This document shows positions 20,721-31,071 of a stretch of DNA of 64,000 bases, one piece after another. Source of the stretch: Marinobacter gelidimuriae. Its GTDB lineage: Bacteria > Pseudomonadota > Gammaproteobacteria > Pseudomonadales > Oleiphilaceae. The stretch's first letter is position 1; every line of letters starts with the position of its first letter. Location: the NCBI RefSeq assembly GCF_000372805.1, contig NZ_KB889827.1, forward strand, positions 78,263 to 142,262, in the 5' to 3' direction. Below the pieces are notes generated by a model, which had not been told where the DNA came from, made no database searches, and saw nothing but the letters and a program-made list of their open reading frames with translations. The position numbers and the translations under genes were made by a program.

Positions 20721-21916
20721 CAAACATTCTCTACACAGGATTCACTAAGCACGGGGCTTACAGCACCATCGGGGCGACATTGCACCAGCGCCTGCAGCAG
20801 GCGGTCCAGATCGTCAAAGCTATGGGCAGCGCTGAGGGTGATGCGTAAACGGGCCTGACCTGCGGGCACAGTGGGCGGGCGAATGGCCGTCACCAACAGG
20901 CCGCGGCTCTGTAACTCACCGCTGAGCGCCAGCGCCGCTTCGTTAGAGCCCACTACAATCGGCTGAATGGGCGTGGCCGAGGGCATCAGTTGATAGCCCA
21001 TACGTGTAACCTGATCGCGGAAACGATCAATCAGCGCCGCCAGGTGCGCCCGTTGTGGATCAAAGCTTTCAATCAGGCTCAAGCTATTGCAGCTGGCCTG
21101 CGCCAGAGCCGGAGGCATGGCCGTGGTGTGAATGTAGGTACGCGCTTTTTGCACCAGATATTCGGTTAACCACGCAGGGCCTGCTACAAAGGCGCCGCTG
21201 GTGCCTGCGGCTTTGCCCAGAGTGCCCATCAGCACCGGCACCTGTTCTTCATTTAACCCAGCAGCCGCGACGCTGCCACGCCCTTGGGGACCCAGCACGC
21301 CAAAGCCGTGGGCGTCGTCGATCATCAGCAGCGCATCGTGCTTTGTGCACAACTGCGCTAATGGCACCAACGCGGCCACATCTCCGTCCATGCTGAACAC
21401 GCCGTCGCTTACCACCAGTTTGTGGCCCGCGGTTTCTTCCAGCATTCGCGCCAACGCATCCAGATCGCCGTGGTGATAACGCCTGACCCTTGCCCCACTG
21501 AGTCTGCAGCCATCTACAATAGAGGCATGATTAAGGCGATCCGAAAAAATCGTATCGCCGCGACCTGCAAGCGCCGAGATGACACCCAGATTGGCCATGT
21601 ATCCGGTTGAGAACAGCAGCGCCGAGCTGCGCCCGGTAAAAGCCGCCAGTTGGTTTTCCAGCTGCTGATGGGCCCGGTGATGGCCGCAAATCAGGTGGGA
21701 AGATGCACCGCCCAGGCCGTTCTCGTTAAGCGCCTCAGACAGCACTCTGCGGTTATCCGGATGATTGGCCAGCCCCAGGTAATCGTTGCTGCAGAACGAC
21801 AACAAGGGCTGGCCACTCACGGTTAACGCCGGCCGCTGGGGCCCCGAGATTTCCCGGCGCTGGCGATGCAGACCGGCCTCGCGGCGTTGCTGCAACTCAA
21901 GCTGAAAGTCACGCAT
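20720..21916 (-). CDS. bioF: 8-amino-7-oxononanoate synthase
   Basis: PLP enzyme that condenses pimeloyl-ACP and alanine to 8-amino-7-oxononanoate. 398 residues, family length. Visible: F-C-S-N-D-Y-L-G-L-A near residue 40, H-A-S-I-V-D-G-C near residue 130, the PLP aspartate in I-D-D-A-H-G-F-G near residue 200, and the Schiff-base lysine in G-T-L-G-K-A-A-G near residue 235. Second gene of the biotin operon, 18 bases after bioB. Confidence 0.96.
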   Translation of the reverse strand: MRDFQLELQQRREAGLHRQRREISGPQRPALTVSGQPLLSFCSNDYLGLANHPDNRRVLSEALNENGLGGASSHLICGHHRAHQQLENQLAAFTGRSSALLFSTGYMANLGVISALAGRGDTIFSDRLNHASIVDGCRLSGARVRRYHHGDLDALARMLEETAGHKLVVSDGVFSMDGDVAALVPLAQLCTKHDALLMIDDAHGFGVLGPQGRGSVAAAGLNEEQVPVLMGTLGKAAGTSGAFVAGPAWLTEYLVQKARTYIHTTAMPPALAQASCNSLSLIESFDPQRAHLAALIDRFRDQVTRMGYQLMPSATPIQPIVVGSNEAALALSGELQSRGLLVTAIRPPTVPAGQARLRITLSAAHSFDDLDRLLQALVQCRPDGAVSPVLSESCVENV

Positions 21917-21934
21917 ACTCGGTCACTCGCGGGG

Positions 21935-22999
21935 TCAGACCGACGCGGATTCGCGGGTCGCATCGTAAAACAGATGGCGCGTTGCTTCCTGGTTGACGGC
22001 CTCTGCCAGCACCTCTTCGTGCTGTTGCTCTGTGCCGCACTGCTCACGCTGCTCCGGGCGAATCCCCAAGCGGCGGAACAGGGCCATGTCGGCATCGGCT
22101 TCCGGGTTGGCGGTGGTGAGCAGTTTTTCACCATAAAATATGGAATTGGCGCCGGCCATAAAGCACAGGGCCTGCATTTGCTCGTTCATATTCTCCCGGC
22201 CAGCGGAAAGGCGCACGTGGGACGCCGGCATCATAATCCGCGCAACGGCAATCATGCGCACAAAATCAAACGGGTCCAGATCGGCCACGTTTTCCAATGG
22301 CGTACCCTTCACCTTCACCAGCATATTCACCGGAACACTTTCCGGATGCTGGGGCAGGTTGGCCAGTTGCATCAGCAGGCCAATGCGGTCGTCATCGTCT
22401 TCACCCATGCCCAGAATACCGCCGCAGCAGACTTTCATGCCAGAGTTACGCACGTTGCTCAGGGTATCCAGGCGATCCTGATAGGTGCGCGTGGTAATGA
22501 TATGGCTGTAGAATCTTTCCGAGGTATCCAGGTTGTGGTTGTAATAGTCCAGCCCAGCCGCCGCCAGCTCGTCGGCCTGTTCGGATTTGAGCATGCCCAG
22601 AGTCATGCAGGTTTCCATGCCCACTGATTTTACCTGTTTAACCATATCCAACACGTAGGGCATGTCTTTTTTGGACGGACTACGCCAGGCAGCGCCCATG
22701 CAAAAGCGCGAAGCGCCCTTGGCCTTGGCCGCACGTGCCTCGGCGACGACTTTTTCAACGTCCAGCAGCTTTTCTTTTTTCAGCCCGGTGTTGTAATGGC
22801 CGCTCTGGGGGCAATATTTGCAGTCTTCCGGGCAAGCGCCGGTTTTTATCGACAGCAGGGTGCTAACTTGCACCTCATTAGGATCAAAGTACTGACGGTG
22901 TAAAGTCTGGGCACGAAACAGCAGGTCGCTGAATGGCAGCTCGAATAATGCCCGGGCCTGTGGCAGTGTCCAGTCGTGACGGAGTTCATTGGCGCTCAT
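21935..22999 (-). CDS. bioB: Biotin synthase
   Basis: Radical-SAM enzyme inserting sulfur into dethiobiotin. 354 residues. Cluster motif [11 protein letters not shown] near residue 54; auxiliary-cluster residues in [17 protein letters not shown] and [11 protein letters not shown]-terminal [14 protein letters not shown]. First gene of the operon. A good sigma-70-type promoter and two BirA-type operators lie in the 50-100 bases upstream (23008-23101), so repression by biotinyl-AMP-loaded BirA is likely. Confidence 0.97.
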   Translation of the reverse strand: MSANELRHDWTLPQARALFELPFSDLLFRAQTLHRQYFDPNEVQVSTLLSIKTGACPEDCKYCPQSGHYNTGLKKEKLLDVEKVVAEARAAKAKGASRFCMGAAWRSPSKKDMPYVLDMVKQVKSVGMETCMTLGMLKSEQADELAAAGLDYYNHNLDTSERFYSHIITTRTYQDRLDTLSNVRNSGMKVCCGGILGMGEDDDDRIGLLMQLANLPQHPESVPVNMLVKVKGTPLENVADLDPFDFVRMIAVARIMMPASHVRLSAGRENMNEQMQALCFMAGANSIFYGEKLLTTANPEADADMALFRRLGIRPEQREQCGTEQQHEEVLAEAVNQEATRHLFYDATRESASV

Positions 23000-23007
23000 T
23001 GGAGTTC

Positions 23008-23039
23008 CTGTTAACCTTTAAAGGATTCTTGGTTTACGG
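23008..23039. promoter_or_regulatory. BirA-type operator 1 (bioB leader / comF ribosome site)
   Basis: TGTTAACC (23009-23016), 14 bases, GGTTTACG (23031-23038). This matches the enterobacterial and pseudomonad BirA consensus TTGTAAACC-N14-16-GGTTTACAA with few mismatches. It lies just downstream of the predicted bioB transcription start on the minus strand, and its right edge touches the CGGAGA ribosome site of comF on the plus strand. BirA itself is not in the window. Confidence 0.75.
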
Positions 23040-23048
23040 AGAAGCCAA

Positions 23049-23076
23049 ATGATAAAGCTATCGGAGTGGCTGTCAA
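23049..23076 (-). promoter_or_regulatory. Predicted bioB promoter
   Basis: On the minus strand TTGACA (complement of 23071-23076) is followed after 16 bases by TATCAT (complement of 23049-23054): a full -35 match and 5 of 6 for -10. Transcription would start near 23042, about 43 bases before the bioB ATG. The -35 lies in operator 2, operator 1 lies just after the start point, and the -10 shares bases with the comF start codon ATG. Confidence 0.7.
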
Positions 23077-23807
23077 CCCTAAACAAACTTTTGGTTAACA
23101 GCAGAAGCGGTTTTTTGGTTAACAAAGAATGCCGAGCCGGGCGCTGTGTCGGCTGTTTAAACCCGGTTGCCCGCAACGGTCTGTGTCAGGGCTGTTACAC
23201 CGACCTGCCGTGGAATCGCTGGTATTGCCGGTGTTGCGCCCTGCCTTTGCCGTTTCCGGCAGCCGATCATCTGTGCGGCGAGTGTCTTCAGCGACCACCG
23301 GCGTTTGACTTAACGTTGGCGCCCCTGCGCTATCAGTTTCCGGTGGCGGCAATGATCGGCCGTTACAAATACCAGGGCCAACGAGCCTATGGCCGCCCGC
23401 TGACCGCCGCACTGGCGGAATTGGCCAACGAAAGTCTGCTGCGCCAGCCGCAACTGAGACCGGATGTATTGATACCCGCTCCCATGCATCCCCAGCGCAG
23501 GCGCCGGCGCGGTTTTAATCAGGCCAGGGATATCGCGGAACAGCTGAGCACGCGGCTGGATATTCCGCTGGCAGGCAATCTGGTGCAGCGTCGACGCACC
23601 GTTCAAGCGCAACGCACGTTGAACCGTGCACAACGGTTAGCCAACCTGCAGGGCGTGTTCCAAACCACCGGTACGCCTCCGCCACGAATTGCAATTATCG
23701 ATGACGTTGTGACCACCGGCGCCACAGCGCGCTTGCTGGCCCATGCACTGCGGCAGGCCGGGGCTGAACACATCCAGATCTGGGCACTGGCGCGAACACC
23801 GGGATAA
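23049..23807 (+). CDS. comF: ComF family phosphoribosyltransferase-like protein
   Basis: 252 residues. Zinc-ribbon cysteines (C-R-A-G-R-C-V-G-C, C-x2-C-Y, C-R-C-C, C-G-E-C) in the first 80 residues, then a PRTase fold with R-R-R-R-G-F-N-Q-A and the PRPP loop I-A-I-I-D-D-V-V-T-T-G-A-T-A near residue 220. ComF proteins are needed for DNA uptake in competent bacteria; in others the role is unclear. Start ATG 23049 has CGGAGA six bases upstream. The first 25 codons overlap BirA-type sites and the bioB promoter, and look unlike family N-termini, so a later start is possible. Adjacency of comF and bioB is also known in Pseudomonas putida, from memory. Confidence 0.9.
   Translation: MIKLSEWLSTLNKLLVNSRSGFLVNKECRAGRCVGCLNPVARNGLCQGCYTDLPWNRWYCRCCALPLPFPAADHLCGECLQRPPAFDLTLAPLRYQFPVAAMIGRYKYQGQRAYGRPLTAALAELANESLLRQPQLRPDVLIPAPMHPQRRRRRGFNQARDIAEQLSTRLDIPLAGNLVQRRRTVQAQRTLNRAQRLANLQGVFQTTGTPPPRIAIIDDVVTTGATARLLAHALRQAGAEHIQIWALARTPG
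23070..23126. promoter_or_regulatory. BirA-type operator 2 plus an extra half-site, inside the comF 5' end
   Basis: TGTCAACC (23071-23078), 14 bases, GGTTAACA (23093-23100), so the same spacing as operator 1. A further half-site GGTTAACAA occurs at 23117-23125, 24 bases after the previous right half. All of this lies within comF codons 8-26, where it encodes L-V-N-S and L-V-N-K stretches. Operator 2 covers the -35 of the bioB promoter. Confidence 0.65.
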
Positions 23808-23813
23808 CCCGAA

Positions 23814-24935
23814 TCAAGCGAGGCGCTCGGCGACCTCATCGGCAATGGCCAGGCAAGCGGTTAACCCCGGCGATTCTATGCCGAACAGATTCACCAGCCC
23901 CGCGACGCCATGCTGGGACGGGCCATCAATGCGAAAATCACAAAACCCGCCGTCTGGCCCGGCCAGTTTTGGCCGAATGCCGGCGTAGGCAGGTTGTAAC
24001 TTTTCTGGATTCAGCCCAGGCCACCACTGGCGAATGGCGTCGGCAAAGGCGGCCTTGCGCTCCGGATGCACACTGTAATCTTCACGTTCAATCCACTCCA
24101 CATCCGGGCCAAAACGAATCTGGCCTGCCAGATCCAGAGTCAAGTGAACGCCCAGGCCGCCGGGTTCCGGCAGCGGATACACCAACTTACGAAACGAATG
24201 CTGGCCGCTGTAGCTAAAATACACGCCGCGGGCGTACCACTGCTGCGGCTTCTGGCTAGCGGGCAACCCCTGCCAGTTGCGGGTTAGCGCGACCGCACCC
24301 AACCCTGCCGCGTTGATCAGGTTGTCTACTTCCAACACGCAGGGCATAGCGCCACCCAGCGTCAGCCGATGCTTTCCACCGGCTGCGGCGTCGCCACTGT
24401 TAATAGCGTTGACCGGCGTATGCAAAGCCAGTTGGCCACCAGCGCTTTCCAGATCTCCGCGCAACGACAACATCAGCCCGTGGCTGTCTACAATTCCGGT
24501 ACGCGGCGACCACAGCCCGGCCACAGCAGTCAGCTCCGGCAGTGCCTTTTCTATCTCAGCCCGGCCGTGCAAAGCCAGCTCCACCCCGTTGCCAGCAGCC
24601 TGGGCCTGAATACCCGCCAAGCGATCGGCCTGGGTTTCGCTGGTGGCCACCAGCCACTTACCGCAATTACTGACATTCACCTTGTGCTGGCGACAGTATT
24701 GGTAAAGTTGTTCACGACCTGCCACGCACAGCCGCACCTTCAAGGAATCCTGAGGGTAATAAATGCCGGCGTGTATCACCTCGCTGTTGCGTGATGATAT
24801 GCCCTCACCAATGTGCCCGGCAGCCTCCACCACAATCACTTCGTGGCCCAGTTGCGCCAGCCGGCGCGCCACCGCCAAGCCAACAACACCGGCCCCGATC
24901 ACGGCGGTTTTTGCGATTAACAACGGTAAGGCCAT
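23814..24935 (-). CDS. FAD-dependent oxidoreductase, L-2-hydroxyglutarate oxidase-like
   Basis: 373 residues, DAO-type flavoprotein. N-terminal FAD motif A-V-I-G-A-G-V-V-G-L-A-V-A near residue 10; then G-E-G-I-S-S-R-N-S-E-V-I-H-A-G-I-Y-Y, the hallmark of the LhgO/L2HGDH group. The C-terminus has the second FAD contact F-G-I-E-S-P-G-L-T-A. LhgO oxidises L-2-hydroxyglutarate to 2-oxoglutarate at the membrane; that substrate is the best guess but related dehydrogenases share the motif. AGGGGGAA just upstream of ATG 24935 is an excellent ribosome site; the longer open frame is not used. Convergent with comF, 6 bases apart. Confidence 0.87.
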   Translation of the reverse strand: MALPLLIAKTAVIGAGVVGLAVARRLAQLGHEVIVVEAAGHIGEGISSRNSEVIHAGIYYPQDSLKVRLCVAGREQLYQYCRQHKVNVSNCGKWLVATSETQADRLAGIQAQAAGNGVELALHGRAEIEKALPELTAVAGLWSPRTGIVDSHGLMLSLRGDLESAGGQLALHTPVNAINSGDAAAGGKHRLTLGGAMPCVLEVDNLINAAGLGAVALTRNWQGLPASQKPQQWYARGVYFSYSGQHSFRKLVYPLPEPGGLGVHLTLDLAGQIRFGPDVEWIEREDYSVHPERKAAFADAIRQWWPGLNPEKLQPAYAGIRPKLAGPDGGFCDFRIDGPSQHGVAGLVNLFGIESPGLTACLAIADEVAERLA

Positions 24936-25076
24936 GATTCCCCCTGGGCTGAATGGCGTTGTTGTGGACTGTGGGATTGTATCAGCCAAAACCGCGAGGC
25001 ATAGGTGCGCTGTCAAGATTACGCCAGCAACGATACCGGTTATACTGGCCGGCAAATTCATGGCGGCAGCGAATTC

Positions 25077-26102
25077 ATGACTGAACATTCTGACAATGTG
25101 ATTTCCGGGCACCCATACGATGCCCTAAAGCCAGACGCGCTTTTAGATGCGATGGAAGACGCAGGCTTTGCGGTCAGCGGCCGCCTGTTTGCGCTTAACA
25201 GCTATGAAAACCGGGTGTATCAGATCGGGCTGGACGAAGGCCCGCCAGTGATTGCAAAATTTTATCGCCCGGGACGCTGGACCGAAGCCTCGATTCGCGA
25301 AGAGCACAGTTTTACCAAAGAACTGGAGGCCGCGGATATTCCTGTGGTTGCACCACTTACACTGCCCGATGGCGATACCCTGGGCCAGAGTGGGCCCTTC
25401 TGGTTCGCCGTATTTCCCCAGCGCGGTGGTCAAGCGCCGGATGTCAGCGTAGAAGACACCCTGTACCGGCTGGGCCAATGGCTGGGCCAGATTCACAATG
25501 TGGGCGCTGCCCGAAAATTCAGCCATCGCCCCGACCTGTCGGTGGCGTCAATACCAACCGGCATCGAGCAAAATAATGAACTGTTGCTTGAAGGCAACTG
25601 GGTGCCGCGGGACCTGCGCCCGGCTTGGGACAGCCTGATGGTAGATCTGCTGCGTTTATGCCGTACCCGGATTGACGACGCAGGCAAAATCAATACCCTG
25701 CGCCTGCACGGTGACTGTCACGCCGGCAACATTTTGTGCCGTGAGGACAGAATGTTGTTTGTCGATTTGGACGATTGCCGCAGCGGACCCGCTATTCAGG
25801 ATATGTGGCTGTTGTTGAACGGTGAAGATAGCGAGCGCGGAGCGCAACTGGGCGAAATATTGGAAGGCTATGAGATGTTCCGGCCTTTTGAGCGCCGCGA
25901 ACGTCACCTGATTGAGCCACTGCGTTGCTATCGCCAGGTCAGCCACTGCGCCTGGTTGGCGAAACGCTGGGACGACCCGGCCTTTCCCCGGTTTTTCCCC
26001 TGGTTCGGCCAGCCGCGCTTCTGGTCAGATCAGATACTGTCGCTGCGCGAGCAACTTTCGGCCCTTCAGGCACCGGCGATTTCACTACCCGGCCAATACT
26101 GA
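25077..26102 (+). CDS. srkA: Stress response kinase SrkA (RdoA/YihE)
   Basis: Ser/Thr kinase of the APH-like fold, involved in envelope-stress survival in E. coli. 341 residues. Start-proximal Y-E-N-R-V-Y-Q-I-G-L glycine-poor loop, catalytic loop L-H-G-D-C-H-A-G-N-I-L near residue 218 and the metal-binding F-V-D-L-D-D-C near residue 234 (the family has DFDD). The C-terminal helices include R-C-Y-R-Q-V-S-H-C-A-W-L-A-K-R-W. ATG 25077 is chosen by homology; the open frame begins 24 codons earlier. The ribosome site is weak. Confidence 0.93.
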   Translation: MTEHSDNVISGHPYDALKPDALLDAMEDAGFAVSGRLFALNSYENRVYQIGLDEGPPVIAKFYRPGRWTEASIREEHSFTKELEAADIPVVAPLTLPDGDTLGQSGPFWFAVFPQRGGQAPDVSVEDTLYRLGQWLGQIHNVGAARKFSHRPDLSVASIPTGIEQNNELLLEGNWVPRDLRPAWDSLMVDLLRLCRTRIDDAGKINTLRLHGDCHAGNILCREDRMLFVDLDDCRSGPAIQDMWLLLNGEDSERGAQLGEILEGYEMFRPFERRERHLIEPLRCYRQVSHCAWLAKRWDDPAFPRFFPWFGQPRFWSDQILSLREQLSALQAPAISLPGQY

Positions 26103-26154
26103 ACCTTTTTCTTATTGGCGATCAAATTCTTTCAGACATTTTACAGAGGCCACT

Positions 26155-26535
26155 ATGAGTCAGGATTCGAAACTCTATACCACCCGCAGTTTAATTCTCA
26201 CCGCCGTCATCGCCATTGTTGGCTCGGTATTGGTGCTGGAGATCACCGGAAAAATTGATCATTCTGACAATAAAGAAAATCTCCCCATCGGTGAATTTAC
26301 GGCCATTCAGGTCATCCCCGGGGAATCCTTCAACATGTCATCAAAAGCCTCTGAACTGCACGCGCGATGTGAAAACGGCTATCTGGCCATTGCCGCGGAT
26401 ATCGACCCTTCCTATCTCGGCGTTCTGGTGGATTACAAGAATCGTGGCGTGCGCTGTTCACGCCCCTCACCGACCGGACCGTCGGCCCTGCCGGAGCCAG
26501 AAAACCCGGGGCAACGGGACCAGAGCGATGACTGA
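26155..26535 (+). CDS. Small membrane-anchored protein of unknown function
   Basis: 126 residues. One hydrophobic segment near the N-terminus (L-I-L-T-A-V-I-A-I-V-G-S-V-L-V-L, residues 13-28) after a short basic start, no lipobox, so probably anchored in the inner membrane with the rest in the periplasm. The exported part has two cysteines (C-E-N-G and V-R-C-S) about 32 residues apart that could pair, and a Pro-rich acidic tail. AGAGG lies upstream of ATG. Its stop lies inside cmoA (8-base overlap), so it is translated with the tRNA-modifying pair cmoA-cmoB. I recognise no family. Confidence 0.8.
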   Translation: MSQDSKLYTTRSLILTAVIAIVGSVLVLEITGKIDHSDNKENLPIGEFTAIQVIPGESFNMSSKASELHARCENGYLAIAADIDPSYLGVLVDYKNRGVRCSRPSPTGPSALPEPENPGQRDQSDD

Positions 26536-27283
26536 ACGCCCTAAACCGGTGGCGTCGCAGCAACTCACTGACCGGCTGTTTGCCACCGAGCGAAACCCGG
26601 AAGATTTCCGCTTTGACGCCGCAGTCGCGCGAGTGTTTCCGGACATGATCCGGCGTTCTGTGCCGGGCTATACCACTATCATCCCGATGATTCAGGTAAT
26701 CACCGAGCAGTACATTCAGCCCAGCACCAACGCCTATGATCTGGGTTGTTCGCTGGGTGCGTCTACCCTGGCCATGCGCCATGGCATCCAATACCGCGAC
26801 TGCGAACTCATCGGTGTCGACAACTCGATGGCGATGATCGAACGCTGCCAGCATTATGTAGCTCTGGATGATCATCCGCTGCCGGTCACTCTGCGTTGTG
26901 AAGACATACTGGACACCGACATGCGCAATGCCTCGGTGACCACCCTAAATTTCACCCTGCAGTTTGTGCCGCTCTCTGATCGCGCAGATCTGCTGACGCG
27001 CATTGCCCAGGCCACGCGCCCGGGTGGCGCCCTGATTCTGTCGGAAAAACTGCGCTTTGACGACGACACCGATCAGGAAATACAAACTCGCTTACATCAC
27101 GAATTCAAACGTGCCAACGGCTATTCGGATCTGGAAATCAGCCAGAAACGCAGCGCCATAGAGCACGTAATGATTCCGGAAACCCTGGAAGCCCATCGCC
27201 AACGCCTTTTAAACGCCGGTTTTGAACGGGCCCTGGTGTGGTATCAGTGCTTCAATTTCGTCTCGATTCTGGCCATTAAATGA
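26528..27283 (+). CDS. cmoA: Carboxy-S-adenosyl-L-methionine synthase CmoA
   Basis: Makes carboxy-SAM from SAM and prephenate, the donor used by CmoB to form cmo5U34 in tRNA wobble positions. 251 residues. Family start region F-R-F-D-A-A-V-A-R-V-F-P-D-M-I-x-R-S-V-P-G-Y, SAM motif A-Y-D-L-G-C-S-L-G-A-S-T near residue 68, and V-D-N-S-x-A-M near residue 97. The longer open frame belongs partly to the preceding gene. Overlaps cmoB by ATGA. Confidence 0.96.
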   Translation: MTERPKPVASQQLTDRLFATERNPEDFRFDAAVARVFPDMIRRSVPGYTTIIPMIQVITEQYIQPSTNAYDLGCSLGASTLAMRHGIQYRDCELIGVDNSMAMIERCQHYVALDDHPLPVTLRCEDILDTDMRNASVTTLNFTLQFVPLSDRADLLTRIAQATRPGGALILSEKLRFDDDTDQEIQTRLHHEFKRANGYSDLEISQKRSAIEHVMIPETLEAHRQRLLNAGFERALVWYQCFNFVSILAIK

Positions 27284-28275
27284 GCTATTTCAACTGGAAG
27301 ACCTGTTATAGCGACCTGTTCGAACACCTTGAGCAGAAGAGTCACGGCGCCTGGGCCACGCAGATTCGTCAACAGCTGACCCAACGCTTTGATGAGACGC
27401 CTCACGGCGACGTTACGCGCTGGCAGAGTGCGTTGAATTTACTGCCGCCGCTGCCGAACGTGCAGCCCAGACTGGATGCACCCGCCGTGACCCTGCGCGC
27501 CGGCCAAGCCCTGGCCCGGGAACAATCTGCAGATCTGGAAACGGGATTGCGGAGTTTGATGCCCTGGCGCAAAGGCCCGTTTAATTTTTTTGGCACCGCG
27601 ATAGATACCGAGTGGCGCTCAGACTGGAAATGGGACCGGGTGGCGCCGTTTCTGGCTGACCTGCACGGGCGCCAGGTGTTGGACGTTGGCTGCGGCTCTG
27701 GCTACCACTGCTGGCGCATGCACGGCGCAGGCGCAGCGCGGGTGATTGGTATTGACCCGGGTCTGCTTTTTCTATTCCAGTTTCTGGCGGTAAAAAAATA
27801 CCTCAACGAGGTGCCAGTGGACCTGTTGCCACTGCGCATTGAGGACCTGCCGCCAAAACTTCAGGCCTTTGACACCACTTTTTCCATGGGCGTTTTGTAT
27901 CACCGACGCTCGCCACTGGACCACCTGCTGGAACTAAAAGACACCCTGCGCAATGGTGGCGAGTTGGTGCTGGAAACTCTGGTAATAGAAGGCCCGGAAG
28001 GCGCCAGCCTGATGCCGGAAGATCGCTACGGCCAAATGCGCAACGTCTGGTTTCTGCCCAGTTGCGCGACTCTGCTGCGCTGGCTCGACCGTTGTGGCTT
28101 TGTAAATGCACGGGTGGTAGATGTGACTGCCACCAGCACCGAAGAACAACGCAGTACCGACTGGATGCGGTTCAATTCGTTACAGGATTTCCTTGATCCC
28201 GATGACCCCTCTCGCACCATCGAAGGTTATCCCGGCCCACTGCGGGCGACCCTGATTGCGAACAAACCCAACTAA
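27280..28275 (+). CDS. cmoB: tRNA U34 carboxymethyltransferase CmoB
   Basis: Transfers the carboxymethyl group of carboxy-SAM to 5-hydroxyuridine at tRNA position 34. 331 residues. W-R-K-G-P-F motif near residue 90 (here P-W-R-K-G-P-F-N-F-F-G), T-E-W-R-S-D-W-K-W, SAM motif L-D-V-G-C-G-S-G-Y-H-C-W-R-M near residue 130 and S-M-G-V-L-Y-H-R-R-S-P. Coupled to cmoA. Two REP-like palindromes follow its stop. Confidence 0.97.
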   Translation: MSYFNWKTCYSDLFEHLEQKSHGAWATQIRQQLTQRFDETPHGDVTRWQSALNLLPPLPNVQPRLDAPAVTLRAGQALAREQSADLETGLRSLMPWRKGPFNFFGTAIDTEWRSDWKWDRVAPFLADLHGRQVLDVGCGSGYHCWRMHGAGAARVIGIDPGLLFLFQFLAVKKYLNEVPVDLLPLRIEDLPPKLQAFDTTFSMGVLYHRRSPLDHLLELKDTLRNGGELVLETLVIEGPEGASLMPEDRYGQMRNVWFLPSCATLLRWLDRCGFVNARVVDVTATSTEEQRSTDWMRFNSLQDFLDPDDPSRTIEGYPGPLRATLIANKPN

Positions 28276-28296
28276 AGTCCGGGGACAGAGAGAATG

Positions 28297-28359
28297 AGGG
28301 GACAGATTTGAAATCTGTCCCCTACTTAAAGACTAGGGACAGATTTCAAATCTGTCCCT
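28297..28359. repeat. Pair of REP-like palindromes between cmoB and purA
   Basis: Two near-identical palindromes: 28297-28323 with 13-base arms (AGGGGACAGATTT / AAATCTGTCCCCT) around a central G, and 28335-28359 with 12-base arms (AGGGACAGATTT / AAATCTGTCCCT) around a central C. They are 11 bases apart and mirror each other in the centre base. A partial third copy, GGGGACAGAG, occurs at 28281-28290. They fill the gap between convergent cmoB and purA and could end both transcripts, though no T-run follows. From memory, GGGACAGATTT palindromes recur in gammaproteobacterial genomes and are linked to Y1 (RAYT) transposases. Confidence 0.85.
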
Positions 28360-28379
28360 GCTGTACGCTAAAACCGCTA

Positions 28380-30940
<2,561 letters not shown>

Positions 30941-31020
30941 GAGATTCCGTTATCTGTTTTAGCCACGCCGGGAGCATCCCGGAGCCCAAACCGGTCAGAG
31001 TTTACACTCTCGGCAGACAC

Positions 31021-31056
31021 AAAAAAACCGGAGTACCTGAGTATTCCGGTTTTTTC
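31021..31056. terminator. Rho-independent terminator after hflC
   Basis: A ten-pair stem (31027-31036 with 31041-31050, one G-T pair, loop CTGA) with core ACCGGA/TCCGGT, flanked by A-run (31021-31027) and T-run (31050-31055). It works in either direction and ends the hfq-hflX-hflK-hflC transcript on the minus strand 16 bases after hflC. Confidence 0.92.
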
Positions 31057-31071
31057 GTTTTCTACCCGGGT

